This document shows, piece by piece, positions 33,988-45,640 of a stretch of DNA of 64,000 nucleotides. The DNA comes from Zeugodacus cucurbitae (Eukaryota > Arthropoda > Insecta > Diptera > Tephritidae): assembly GCF_028554725.1 (NCBI RefSeq), contig NC_071671.1, forward strand, positions 63,661,001 to 63,725,000, written 5' to 3'. Both the position numbers and the translations under genes were made by a program. The notes under the pieces were generated by a model, which worked only from the letters and a program-made list of their open reading frames with translations, ran no database searches and had not been told where the DNA came from. Each line of letters opens with the position of its first letter. Within the stretch, counting starts at the first letter, position 1.

Positions 33988-35574
33988 CGTGACAAGAGAT
34001 GTTAAAAAGATTTCTTGAAATTCCTGAGTGAATTTTCGAGTGATTTATTAAATGTCTTTGTTGAAATTTATGCTCCTTGTTGTACTCATTGTTTTTGCTC
34101 TATGTTTAAATCTTTGCTGTTAACTTTCCAAGTATTTTTTTTTAATTACAAGTAAAAATGTATTGCGTTGGAAGATTAACTGTTAATTGATATAAATAAA
34201 TAAATATGTGACTATAATATGTATGTGGTACAAAGAGCCTAGCAATTGGAAATGCATATTACTACTTTAATAATTATCCATAGTCATATCGCTATCATTG
34301 TTGTATGAGATTTAAGTAAATATAAACTATTAAAATAAAGAAATTTTAATTTTTGTATTAATTAAAAATAATATTTCTGTATTTTTTTAAATTAAAAAGC
34401 TTATAGGTTATGTTCTCAGCTCCTTTGTTTGATGAGTTCATGATGTGATGGTGAGTTAACAGAAATAAGGATGGAATTGTCTAAATTAAACGGAATTTTC
34501 GATTAAGAGAACCTGATACTTCTTAAAAGAGATCATTTTAACCTCAATGTGCAGGTTGTTTATGTTTAGAGATTATGAAGAGGTAATTAGTACTACTACT
34601 GTAATTAGTAGTAATACCTGTTACTGATTTCAACAGGTCGGATAGAGGTATGTAATTTTATTAAGCACAGTTTTCTAGGATGATTGGAATGATCCGATTT
34701 TCGATCGATAGCTTAATTCTTCATGTAATAAGTTGACGAAATCAAACAAAATCGACGAAATTAATCAAACACCGTTCCCACGACAGTCGGTTCTAAGTAA
34801 CCGAAAGGGACTCGGATTTTTATCCGGCCAAGGACTGTCAGATCGGCAGCATTCCTCGAAATTGTTTGGGCAATGTTTTATGCCGCTACAACAACAACAA
34901 CAATACCGAAATCAAACATTTTCCCAGACTTCGGAAACGAACTTGTTCCGGTAGCACCGGATTGTTGTTGTTGTTCGGATCGCATACAATGCCTTCTTCT
35001 GATACGCTGGTATATGCACTTCATTTCCTGGACCTTGCGATAGATGACATCGATTGCCACTGGCTTTGCGTTCCTTAAAATTAGGCTATAAATAATAGGC
35101 AGAACAGCAAATGCCGAGAACTTCGCCGGCTTGCCTTGGGTCGATATTATACTCGTAGATCAATTACTGATAACTCTTCTTATGAGTATCGAAATGATTT
35201 CGACAACTAAATTTGAGCGTTTTCAACATTTTCAGAAATTAAATATGCAAGAATTATTCAGATTCATTTAAAGTTAAATTAGAAGCGCTTGCTGCACATA
35301 CTTCGAAGTCACAAAATATATATTCAATTATTTCTAAATTATCTACCGAAATTTTACGCCAAAAGGAATCAAATTGCTGACAAACAAATACTCCCCCTTA
35401 TGCAAAAACATCACACTGATCATGCTACCACAGCTTGAGCTGCACTGACCAAATGACACTTTTTATAACTTTTCATAATAATAAAAAAAATCACTTTATT
35501 TCACTCAAGTCACGATCTCAACGACTTTCTTTTTATTTTAAATCAAAAAGCTAAAATAATAACTGTAAAGCAGC
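33988..35574. other. Intergenic region between laccase 2 and RpL18A
   Basis: Contains the 3'UTR of end C with AATAAA at 34195, a retroelement-tail-like fragment (34733-34905), CAA and GTTG simple repeats, and the RpL18A 3'UTR on the minus strand. No other gene was seen. Confidence 0.6.
34733..34905 (+). repeat. Probable non-LTR retrotransposon 3' tail with (CAA)n end
   Basis: The stretch runs through CAGTCGGTTCTAAGTAACCG, TTTTATCCGGCCAAGGACTG and GGGCAATGTTTTATGCCGCT. It then ends in ACAACAACAACAACAA at 34888-34903. A unique sequence closing on a short CAA tract is the form of a 5'-truncated LINE insertion. I recall a similar dispersed sequence in tephritids. This was not checked. Confidence 0.45.
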
Positions 35575-36546
35575 TTACAGGAAGTAAGTTCTTGGCTTTC
35601 TGTATGAGAACAATTTCCTGTTGCCCTTGTGGTGTACTCTTTGCACCAATGGGAACTTGATCTTGGAATCGTGGAATTGTTTGACATGCACACGACGTGT
35701 CTTGCTGGCTGGGATAGAGTCAACCTTGATGATTTGAATTGAATGAGCACGAGCACGATGACGAGCACCCATATCACGGTAACATTGTGTCACGGCACCA
35801 CCAACCGCCAAGTCACGGTATTCGCGGTACATGTTGTGGGTACCGGAACGGGAATCGTAACGCAACCAAATGCCAAAGTTCTTAATCTTGGTTGGAGAAG
35901 TTTCGTAGACCTGTTTCAATGAAACAATTTCACCAGTGGTCTTCTTGAACTTCTTCAATTGACGCAAGAAATACCAGAAACGCGACTTGGCCACGATGTT
36001 ATCCGGGGCAAAGATACGCATTTTGTAGAGAGGAGTTTGTGGCTCCTTCTCGGTTGGCAACTTACGGCCAATCACTTCGTATTCTTTCAACTGTAAAGAG
36101 ATAATTAGAGAAAAACATGTTAGTTATAGAAATAAACAAATGCATTCCAATAAGTTGAGGTTCAAAGGAAATTCTGACAGCTGATTTGTTACAAAGTAAA
36201 AATATATGCACAATTTAAATTCACAAAGCATTTTCAGAAAACAATCGAATGCAAGAAGTGAAGTTTTAGAAACAGTAATTTAAGTGTTTTTTATAATAAT
36301 CGTCCAATAGTTTTTACCCAACATCGTGTCTAATCAGAAATGACAGCTCCTCGCCGCCGATATGAGCACGTTGGTTGGCACATTCGATTATTTCTGTGTT
36401 ATGGATGTTTCTTGCATTTATTCTTCAACACTTGTGCACTTCACTTTTATCTTTGTTTAAAATCATCATATTCAACGAAAAAATATTTAAAATTCAACTA
36501 AAATTTAATAAATTTTAGGAAAAATTACCTGTCCCTTGGCTTTCAT
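35575..36546 (-). CDS. RpL18A: 60S ribosomal protein L18a (eL20)
   Basis: Two exons on the minus strand: 36546-36529 encodes MKAKGQ, and 36090-35575 encodes the rest from LKEYEVIGRKLPTEKEPQTP to RKPRTYFL. The 177-residue product matches Drosophila RpL18A almost throughout; family landmarks include IFAPDNIVAKSRFWYFLRQL and THNMYREYRDLAVGGAVTQC. It is a component of the large cytosolic ribosomal subunit. The first intron (36528-36091, 438 bp) splits after only six codons, common in ribosomal protein genes. Donor GTAATTTT, acceptor CTCTTTACAG. The gene is convergent with laccase 2 and divergent from the INO80B homologue. Confidence 0.97.
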
Positions 36547-36950
36547 TTTAGCAGCGTTCACAGAAAAGGAAGAGAAAACCACATCCAAGTTCACACCTTA
36601 ACTTGTAGGGTTGCTTCGGTGACATTTAGCAACACAGAGTTGCATTTAACAACGGGTATTCGGTTTATTATTAAAATTTTTTTATATTTTTTAATATTAT
36701 TTATTTAACAAATATAGAAAAGCTGACAATTCTCTTTACACAAGAGTTCATAGTTTTTATAATTTTAAAATTTTTATAACAATGGTAGCTTTAGTTTTGA
36801 TCAGCCGATATATAGTATTAAACATGTTGACAGCCACTGTATTTGTCAACAACAGATGGCGTAGTAAACAGGAATTTGTTTACATTTATCAACCAAATAT
36901 AAATCAAAAAATTATTTACTTAAAAAATATTTAAAGCAAGAAATTCAACA
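36547..36950. promoter_or_regulatory. Shared divergent promoter region RpL18A / INO80B homologue
   Basis: The 404 bp between the two start codons serve both genes. Apart from the TCT initiator near 36568 no TATA box is evident for either gene. Much of it is AT-rich. Confidence 0.5.
36561..36580 (-). promoter_or_regulatory. TCT/TOP-type initiator of RpL18A
   Basis: Minus strand reads TCTCTTCCTTTTCTGTGAAC just before the ATG. This fits the polypyrimidine TCT initiator of fly ribosomal protein genes, with C+1 near 36568, which gives a 22-nt 5'UTR starting CTTTTCTGTG. Such 5'-terminal pyrimidine tracts also mark mRNAs for growth-dependent translation. Start site is inferred from motif only. Confidence 0.65.
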
Positions 36951-38023
36951 ATGGTTAAACGAGAAGGTATTAAAATAAATATAATAATATATTATTAATA
37001 AATAACCACAATAAACATATTGCAGATCATAAAGAACACAGGCGTAGCAAGAAAACTAAACATGCGACTGCTTCACCAAACCTTAACAAAACTACGACTT
37101 CCTCACCATCTTTAAAAGAAGAAATAATATACGATGCTGAAATGATTGACGTGGTTGATGTAGTTGACCACGAGCAGGAAGTCGCCAACACGACAATCTC
37201 GTCAGCGCCCAGCACCCCAACGCCTACCACACCTGTACTTACACCACCAAAGGCAAGCACCAGCAAAAATGCGTCTAGCAGCAGTAAAAAGTTAGCTTCG
37301 AAACAACAGACAACAACTGCTGCTAGCACCAGTAGCTCACCAGCAGCATCGACAACACCCGGCGCTAATCCAAATGCAGCAAACAACAAGAAGTCCAAGA
37401 AGAGGCGCGATAGTAGCACCTCTAGCGAAGAGGAGCGCTGGTTGACAGCGATCGAGTCGGGTAAATTAGAAGAAATGGACGATGAACTGAAAAAAATGAA
37501 AGATCCAAAATTGATGACGGCACGTCAACGCGCCATGTACGAACGTAATACAGATAAGGAGCCTTCTCCTGGCGGAGAATTACTTATGTCGTTACCGAAT
37601 GGTTATCGCGAAAAAGAAAAACCGCTAACGGCAGAAGATATACAAAAAGCTCAGCTCAAATCACAAAAACGCAAGCAACTTGCTGATGAGAAACGTGAAA
37701 AGGACAAAAAGAAAACCATGGAACGTTTACTCAAAAAGCAAGAAAGTAAACAACGCAATGCAACACGAAATAAAACGACAAAAACAACTCAACCAATGAT
37801 TACATATCGCAATACATTAGATGGTGCCTACATACACTTACCAGCTGAGCATGAATTTCCACTGCCACCACAAGCGCCGCGCTCACCACCTAAAGTACAA
37901 TTGTGTGGCATAACTGGTTGCGATAACCCAAAGGTATATAATTGCTCCAAAACAAATATGCCGCTGTGCAGCTTTGCTTGCTATCGCAAAAACGTGCAAA
38001 ATATTAGACAAATAATGTGCTAA
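36951..38023 (+). CDS. INO80 chromatin-remodelling complex subunit B homologue
   Basis: Exon 1 (36951-36966) encodes MVKRE plus one base; exon 2 (37026-38023) encodes the rest, giving 337 residues. A Ser/Thr/Pro-rich, low-complexity N-terminal half (about 45-150) leads to a PAPA-1-like region: ARQRAMYERNTDKE, LPNGYREKEKPLTAEDIQKA and a long basic helix rich in KK/RK up to about residue 255. It ends in a HIT-type zinc finger, CGITGCDNPKVYNC followed by CSFACYRKN, near 300-330. That order is specific to INO80B/PAPA-1, which anchors in the INO80 remodeller in the nucleus. Donor GTATTAAA is weak; acceptor TTGCAG. The basic, coiled-coil-like helix may bind nucleosomal DNA (inference). Confidence 0.85.
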
Positions 38024-38092
38024 TCATTACAATATTATTAATTATATATTTATGTTATGTTTTATATTTAGTATATACAAATACAATTGATT

Positions 38093-38488
38093 TCACTGAT
38101 TCAGCAAATAATTATTAATTATTTCCTGTTGCTCTGACTCCACGCGTTGCAAGTACTGATATTCGTTACGCAGTCTTTCTAATTCAATATTTTTCTCATG
38201 TATTTTACTTTGATACACCTGCTGCTCTGCCTGTCGTTCCTTCGCAATAGTTTTCAACAGATTTTGTGTACCGATAGCTCGTAGTTTCTCTTTTTCCACA
38301 TCTTTTGCGAAACCACTTATGATTTTATGAAAATCTTCAGCATATTTCTTAAATTCTTGCAATTTGTCTGCATATTCCAAACACTCTTCGCGCAATTCAT
38401 TTGTTTCGTTAGCAATTGCTGGATCTTGTACACGCAGCCGATAGATATCATCAATGTATAGTCCGGCTTTCTCGAGTTCTTCCGACAT
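38093..38488 (-). CDS. IFT20: Intraflagellar transport protein 20 homologue
   Basis: A single-exon ORF of 131 residues, near the family's usual 130 or so. It starts MSEELEKAGLYIDDIYRLRV followed by QDPAIANETNELREECLEYA. It later has KEKLRAIGTQNLLKTIAKER and ends in VESEQQEIINNYL. The order of the LRVxDP, ELxEEC and AIGxxNLLKxIAKxR motifs matches IFT20, a coiled-coil IFT-B subunit that links Golgi-derived vesicles to cilium assembly; in flies this concerns sensory neurons and sperm. The stop lies 70 bp from the end of the INO80B homologue, so the two transcripts probably overlap at their 3' ends. Confidence 0.93.
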   Translation of the reverse strand: MSEELEKAGLYIDDIYRLRVQDPAIANETNELREECLEYADKLQEFKKYAEDFHKIISGFAKDVEKEKLRAIGTQNLLKTIAKERQAEQQVYQSKIHEKNIELERLRNEYQYLQRVESEQQEIINNYLLNQ

Positions 38489-39633
38489 ATTTTAGTAAAT
38501 ACTGATACCAAAAATCACCAATGATTTATTAAATAAGAATTTCACTGAATACTAATATTTATTATGTGCTATGCAGACTAGACTTTAATGTAATTTTTCA
38601 TAATTTACTGCATTTGTTTTGTTTATCCATTTAATAATTACCATAGCAACAACCGTTAATATCTTGACAAAACGTTTGATCAACAAATACGTTTGACAGC
38701 TAGGAAAATATTTGAAAATCTTTTTTTTTTTATATTTTCGATACATAATTATTATAATTTTTGTCATAACATTTTTAATAACAGATTTTACTAAACCTTG
38801 CTTTTAACTGACACATATCTCTAAATATTTCTTTGGAATACATGTTCATTCATATAAACTTACATATATATGTAAGTACATATGTATTCATCAAATAACT
38901 GTTTTTATATTTCTTCTTCTTCTTCCTTACTTTAAAAATTTAGTATTTACTATATGCACTACAATATGTATTTCAGATATATATATTTTCCTTTATCTAA
39001 ATGTATATTTTGAAATAATAGTGAAAATATTTGATTCATCAATGCGATAATTTTTATTTGTTGGTATGTAAATTATATATGTATGTATGGATCTTACAAT
39101 CTGCCTGTGTGTAAGTATAAAAAAATTAATTTTAAATATAAACCGCGTCCGTGAAACTTATCAGTTCCGCACTGGCAACAAACGCAATTGTATAAATATG
39201 AAACTAAAGAGCAATTTGTAAATTGCAAACTGATAATGAGAATGTTTGTGTATGCATTTAATACTATAGCGTGTACAATTGTTAAGCAACAGATCATCAA
39301 CATATTTATATGCATATGATTTTATGTGGTGAAAAAAATTGTGATATAAAAAAATAAGTATGTTAATGTGCCCGAACATGGCAAATACGTTTAAGAATTT
39401 ATGTAGTATAGACCTTTAGCGTAATTTTATGCGTCTAGTCTTTCGTGCACTGAACATACAGTTTTATTGTAAATTTTCGAGCAAAATTTGTCTTTAGCAT
39501 TTTAATCGCGTACGCATGTTTTCAAATTCCCATAATAGTATCATTCTTTGGCGATTTACACACTACCTCCGCTAACATCCCGCCAAAGTTAGGGAAATGC
39601 GGTGCGTTGTCATCCAACGTATTGTTTCATGAA
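38489..39633. other. IFT20 5' flank and 3'UTR of the BACURD gene
   Basis: AT-rich non-coding sequence between two minus-strand genes. No repeat boundary or additional gene was recognised; short ORFs here overlap and carry no motif. Confidence 0.5.
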
Positions 39634-40885
39634 TCAAGTGGGGTTATTGCGTTTGTTCGAACGTAAACGTGCCAAGCTGGTGCGTTCCTCCTCCTCATCA
39701 CTGGTGTACTGCTGCATGCCGGGCGCCGCCACAGCACCGCGTACCGATGATGTTGCCTGCAATAATTCCTGATCTGGTGCATTACGATTCTCATACAAAA
39801 GTACTTGCAGCGTTTCCTCATATATACGCGCTTCGGGGAATTCGACTTTTGTGTGTTTTCGATCTGTGGCATACACAATGGACGTGCAACATACTTCAGC
39901 AACTTTTTTACCATGTCCATAGAATGACCAGCAACATATTTCACTTGGTCCAATGACATCTTTGATGAATAGTATGCGCTCATTGAAACGTAAAGACAGT
40001 TTGTCAAAAAGTTCGATATTTTTCAGCAGATTATCATCTGATGTGCTGGTGTATGAATATTTATTATTTTGTCGCTGCACTACCAAAATTACAGCTGGCT
40101 TTGACGATGAACTTATCAATAGTTGCTCCTCCTTTTGCGATGTAATTAATGGTATACGACAAATTGGTTTGGGTTCCTGATGTGCTAGTAGTGCACGCTC
40201 GCATGACATGGCCAATTCGGTGATGCAATAATATTTTGACTCGGCAAGCAATTCAGCTATTTCTTTATGAGATTCTGGTAGCGGTACCGTACCGTCACGT
40301 AAATAGTTCAGTATGGTGCCGAAGTGATTGCCACAACGATCGATTAAAATCCAACCTAAAATGCAAAACATTAAAAATTAAGAGGAAAAAACATCAAAAT
40401 GTGGTACAAATGATTCATAACTGTAAGAATGTGATTAATTTGTTTGTTAGAACAACTTAATTCGCACTTCTCTTTTCAATTATAAGTTTTTCTGCCTGCT
40501 TACCTTCCGAATCAGTTAGCACTTCCATACGTCCGCTGAACATTGCACTCAACATGGTATCGTGTTTGGTCAGTGTACCAATCGTGGTGTAGTACAACCT
40601 GCCACCCACATTCAACTTAACATACTGCGATGAGTGTCCCTTTAGCAGGGTTTTCTGATCACCCGACATTTTACTTGTCGCCACTAATCCTGGTCCAGGT
40701 ATTAACTGCACTTTTCCAGCAGCACCACTACAGCTTGGCACTAGACTAACGCCACTGGAGCTTTTGCAAACGCTATCTTTGGCGTTGCAGGTGCTCGACG
40801 TTATTATTGCGACGGTATCAATTTTGACGACCTTTAGACGAGTAGGAGAGGTTTTAATAAATATACTGCTGGTTTTGTAAGCCAC
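39634..40885 (-). CDS. BTB/POZ KCTD10/KCTD13/TNFAIP1-type Cul3 adaptor (BACURD)
   Basis: Two exons: 40885-40504 and 40355-39634, joined at phase 1 (donor GTAAGCAG, acceptor TGCATTTTAG) to give 367 residues from the first ATG. The T1-type BTB domain spans about 86-180: QYVKLNVGGRLYYTTIGTLT, SAMFSGRMEVLTDSEGWILI, then NYLRDGTVPLPESHKEIAEL. The C-terminal half keeps NNKYSYTSTSDDNLLKNIEL and KVEFPEARIYEETLQVLLYE, and ends with an acidic SDEEEERTSL tail. This matches KCTD10/13/TNFAIP1, which bring substrates such as RhoA to Cullin-3 ubiquitin ligase. The first 72 residues are Ser/Thr-rich and not conserved; Met73 (MSGDQ) is an alternative start. Confidence 0.93.
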
Positions 40886-42273
40886 CTAAACTTCTAGCTA
40901 GAATAGTTGCGTTGGTTTTGCAAGCAAACGATTACAATTGTAGCACTTTAAAGCCGCAAGTTTTCGTAAAAATATTATTCAAAACTCTTTGTTAAATACA
41001 AATTCCACCATTTTGAAGAAACACTACTTTCCAGCTGCAAAATAAAAATATATCTTTGGGAGGAGCAGAAAACAGCACAAATGCACCAAGTTGACAAATT
41101 TTTCAAGACCATCGTTGCCACATCGGTGATTTAATTTTATTTAATACATTTCGGTGGATTATGGGCTACACAGATTTTTTGAGGAATTGTGAATGTAAGA
41201 CGATCTTTTGCTAGACATCGGATGATAGGTTATAAAATATTTTTAATTTTTGTTTATAAATTTCAGCTTTTCGGAATATTTTGTTTTTTGTGTAATAGAA
41301 GTTTACCAAAGATATCTATGTATATAGAGCTTTTTAAATACTATTTTCATTTTTGACACACAGCCGCACCAATCACCATTTTTTTTTAATTCTTTTAATT
41401 ATTTTTATACTCACTACCCAATTATCCATCCCCGTCAAGCGAAAATAATAAGAACTCCACTTTTTTTTTATTATAACTGTTGGGGACCTTACTTTATTTA
41501 AAAACTAAGTATTTTATTTCATTTTATTTACCATTTCATTGTGTATATATTGATTTTGTAATAATAATTAATTAAAATTATGCCTTCTTGTGTATGTATT
41601 TATATGTACGAGTTATCTGTAATTTACTTTACAAAATATATAAGTGTATTATATGAAAACTAAATTGCTGCTCCGCCATCGCGTTCTTTCCACAAATTCC
41701 CACAATGAACTTTTAATTATGTATGTATGTATGTTGGTGGGTCGCCTTGCTTACGGATATGCAACAATAAAGTGTGATAATTAAGAATAGTTTGTCTGTT
41801 GATCTAAAGTATCGTCGGTGTAATTAGAGTGCAATGAGTGAACATACGTTCATTACTTGCATTACAGCAAAATCAAACGTACATAAGTATACTGCAACCA
41901 AAAATATAATTATACGCTCTTTGAGCTGACAGAAATTTCACTAATGAGAGCTTATTTTATGCCTTACTTTTATGTTGAACTCAAGAAAATATATTCCAGT
42001 TCTTGTTGCTATTGGATTGGTCAATATTTCGTACAAAAGGTGTATTACAAGAATCCACTGTAAACTTGGTATTGTTGTATTGATTCTGCCGCGAATCCGT
42101 TTTAAAATCTTAATATTAGTCATTGTGAAAATTAGAACTCTCATGTAGACGAGATTTTGTGATTTTCTTACAAATTAAACATATAATTCCTTCCGTTTTA
42201 TAATAAATGGAGTAAACCAATTAGGGAATTCACACACTCCAATTGCTGCTTGTTGTTAACAAAATATATGTAT
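40886..42273. other. Intergenic region, BACURD gene promoter side
   Basis: AT-rich sequence between the BACURD 5' end and the PP2C 3' end. The first 250 bases probably hold the BACURD promoter, but no core element is clear. The rest would include the PP2C 3'UTR. No gene was seen. Confidence 0.5.
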
Positions 42274-45051
42274 TTACGTCGAGGACACCGCAATATTATC
42301 AGTATCCGCTGCATCATTGCTGCTTGCCGTAGTGTTGCTATCGCAATCCTTTTGATCCGTAATACTTGCAACTGCTGCCGCTGCCTCAGATGAGCTGCTA
42401 CTGGCCGCTGCATCGCTGTTACTGCATGCAGTTGTCTCCACTGTGGTCTTGTTTGTGTTGGTTGTTGAGGTAGTATCCTCATCAGTCTTCAAACGTTTTG
42501 TTTTGTTGGCATTTTCGGCTTCATTGGAATTGTCATCGGAACTTGGTGAGGCTGCGCGCTTCAGACATGGTTGTTCATTCTTTTGAGCACATGCATTAGT
42601 GTTAGATGTTTTAGCGGCAATATCCTTAATAAGCACAATTTCCTCGGGTTTTAGTTTAGTTGGCAATTCCAAAATTTTGGATTCGAAACGCACAATGACA
42701 GCTGTCATATTGTCACAGCCCGTGCCATCGCCAATGGTATTGGGGGCCAAGCAAGTATCAAAAAGCTTTGGAAGTCAATAAAAATATTTATTAAATATTT
42801 ACTACAATAATAGATATGTACAATTAGTTTAACTTACCTCCTCACAGATTTGTGATATTTTTTTGGAATCATCCTTCAAACGTTGACGCACAAAATCGAC
42901 CACCTCCTCACTTGATAAATAGTTCCAAATGCCATCGCAAGCCAATACCATGAATTCGTCCTCTGCTGTGATAATAAGTTTTCGCACATCCGGCAACGCA
43001 GATATCATTTGCGCTTCGGCGGGCAACTCCAAATTCTGTCAAAAAAAAAAAAATTTGTTACTGAAAGTTGAAACTAACTTATTGTTTTCAAAACGCCTAC
43101 CATTTTATAGGCGTGATCGCCAATAGCACGCGATAGATTCAAGCCGCCATTTACACGACCATCTAATGTCACACGTCCACCAGCTTTTATAATACGCGAT
43201 GATTCTTCTTCATCTTCCGGCTTATGATCCAAACTCATGTCGATTGCTTTACCATTACGGCAAACTACACATCGCGAATCGCCAGCGTTCGCCACATATA
43301 GATCTCGACCGTTTAGTAGTGCAACGACAGCAGTGCAACCACTATCCTTGCCAGGCTCCTCAATCATATCGGCACAGAATTGCTCGTTAGCAAGTGCGGT
43401 TTCCTCATCCTCTTCTAAAGAACAAAAACAGGCATTTATTAATATAATCTTTTCAAGTTACTGATAATAATAAAGACAACTCACCCTCTTCTTCTTCAAC
43501 CTCTTCATCAGACGAATATACACTTGAATTCTCAGCTAAAGGCAGAAATTAAATAAAATAAACTTTTGTATTTATTGTGTAAAATAATATGCCTACCTTC
43601 TTCAACTTCCTCGTCTTCGGAGGAATATACCAAGCTATGTTTAGCATCGCCTTCTTCAGCATTCTCTGTTTGCATAAATTATTATTTATTAAACAAAACC
43701 AACAAAAATATATACAGAACTCACCTTCATAATCGGCATCATCATCGGTGGATTCTTCCTCGCCACTCACGGTTTTCTTAAGCTTCTTGGACTCCTTACT
43801 GGTGGAAGTAATTGCAGTGCTGCCAGCCACTTGTTTATTTGCTGCGGAAGTACTGCCGATGGTGCCATTTTGTATTCTCTTCGCAGCATCATTCGAACCC
43901 GAAACAGTTGTGTCCATGTCAGCTGCAGCAGAATTTTGTTTTTTAATTGGCTTTTTCTCTGATGAAGATACACTACCATTCTGTTCAACCTCTTTGGTGT
44001 GTGAGGAATCCGGGCAAACCTCCTTATTATTTTCCGAAGACGTTGCACTATCAGTGGCCAATGTTGCTGCAGGACCGTTTGCAGAATTCTTTTCTCTGTT
44101 GCTCTCCGGTTTGTTGTTTTCCACCTCAGCAGAAATATTATTGGTAGGCTTGCTTGCGCTCGAGCTGCTGCTGCTGACGGTAGAATCCTCCTCGGGTTCA
44201 TCTGTGTCCATTTTTGCCGCATTGCCGCTGTTTGATGAACTTGGTCCCGATTCGGAAGTTATGGATTCTGTCTTTGACGATGTACCTACAGCTGGTTTGT
44301 GCGAAGAACTGGCACCACTTTCGCCCGATAAAGCAGCAGCCGAAGCGGCAGCAGATGTAGAAGAACCCTCTGGTTTGGATTCTGGATCTAATACGGCTTT
44401 ATTTGTAGCATCAGCTATAACTGCCGCTGCACGTCGACCACGTAAGTAAGGTGATTGCGGCTTGGAGCCAGTCGCTCCATCTTTAACGCGTTTCAGTGAT
44501 GGCATGCACGGTCCACCTTTATATTTTTCCAATACTTCATCTAAAGGCAAATGACTCTCTTCATGTAGCTCAGCCAAGTCTTCAAAGTCTTCATCATCCT
44601 CATGAGCATCACTATCATCTCCATCAAAGCCTTTCTCGCCAGCCAACACTTTTAATATTTCCACTACTTGTGGTTCCAGCAATGTTTTATCAAAACCCAA
44701 AAAGGCCTCCTTTAAAGCCTTTTCGAATTCTCCACCTTTGTATGTGGACAATTCCTTTAGAAATTGCGGTAGCTTATCCGCACAATAGGTTGCTACTTCG
44801 GCACCCCCATGCCCATCGTAAACGGCAAAAAATGAGGTATTTCCATCGAAATTTAAAATGGAATTATGAGCATCCTATTATAATAATATTATGTATATAG
44901 TAAAATGGAAATATTTGTTTTTCATATTTATAACTCTTACTTCCTGATTATTGCGCCATCCTTGCATAGAGCTAGCTCCCACTGTCAATATATCATTAGA
45001 CTCGTCCGTAGACACCTTGTCCGTTTTCGGTTCGGATAGGTACGCGCCCAT
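42274..45051 (-). CDS. PP2C-family Ser/Thr phosphatase, PPM1G-type
   Basis: Seven exons: 45051-44941, 44874-43725, 43665-43597, 43535-43485, 43414-43101, 43035-42838, 42765-42274. All have GT-AG sites and keep frame; 794 residues. The PP2C domain is in two parts. Part 1 has GWRNNQEDAHN (E37/D38) and FFAVYDGHGG (D57, G58). Part 2 has SGCTAVVALL, NAGDSRC, MVLACDGIWN (D599) and GTGCDNMTAVIV (D649). These are the Mn/Mg-binding aspartates. Between them lies a Ser/Ala/Glu/Asp-rich insert of roughly 350 residues (about 120-470), which defines PPM1G and is longer here than in the human protein (546 total). The Ser/Thr/Asn-rich C-terminal tail begins near 695. Known PPM1G acts in the nucleus on splicing and histone substrates. 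Confidence 0.93.
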
Positions 45052-45356
45052 TTTGCAGTACACAACGCGTCAAAACAGTTTAGCGGCAAAATTTATTTAA
45101 CACGTAAAAACACAAACACTGCGGCAGGGAATTCAAATTCCAATTGTGGAAAATCAATGCTTTAAAGTCGAAGCGTTGTTAAGTTAACAATGTATACACA
45201 CTCAATGCCGGTATTTTGTGAACGCTAAAAGCGGGAACAAAACTTGTGCAGCTATTACATAGCACGTGGAAGCAGAATATGTGAATAAGTATTTTTTTTA
45301 TTTAGTTATCGATTAATAAACTAAATATCCAGGCGCATTCTTTATCAAATACTTAC

Positions 45357-45587
45357 CACTGCTACCCCTTCCTAAAATAATTGATTTTATTTCTCGCCTT
45401 TGCTTTGCCCCGACTCTTGATTTTTTGCTTTCTTGGCTTTGGATAGCTTTCCTCGTTGTGTGTATCCAACGCCTTATTTTGGCAACAACGCTTGCAATGC
45501 TGTCCCCTTGTGATGCTTCTTGCAGCTGCTCTTCTTCTTTTTTTATTTCTTCGGCGTTTTTTCGCAACCGATTGAGTGCAAAAACCA
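45357..45587 (-). CDS. Possible orphan internal exon, Lys/Arg/Glu-rich
   Basis: On the minus strand a 77-codon stretch runs from an acceptor-like AATTTGCAG to a strong donor-like GTAAGTATT. It is symmetric phase 1. It encodes VFALNRLRKNAEEIKKEEEQ, then a VVAKIRRWIHTTRKAIQSQE helix and AKQRREIKSIILGRGSS. It lies upstream of the phosphatase on the same strand. A second overlapping frame (45640-45362) is also open, and the plus strand is open over part of it. I do not recognise the family. It could be an exon of a small gene, a pseudogene, or chance. Confidence 0.2.
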
Positions 45588-45640
45588 CTGCAAATTTTTG
45601 TAAACCAATTTGTTTTCAATGTCACCAACACTTTCTGCAC

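Noticed and set aside
37027..37419. Minus-strand ORF of 130 codons
   Set aside because: Antisense of the low-complexity Ser/Thr/Pro region of the INO80B homologue.
39634..40180. Plus-strand and second minus-strand ORFs over the BACURD exon
   Set aside because: They are shadow frames of the conserved KCTD coding sequence.
43748..44449. Long plus-strand ORF (233 codons), hydrophobic-looking
   Set aside because: It is the antisense of the Ser/Ala/Glu-rich PPM1G insert. Codon bias of that insert keeps the opposite strand open.
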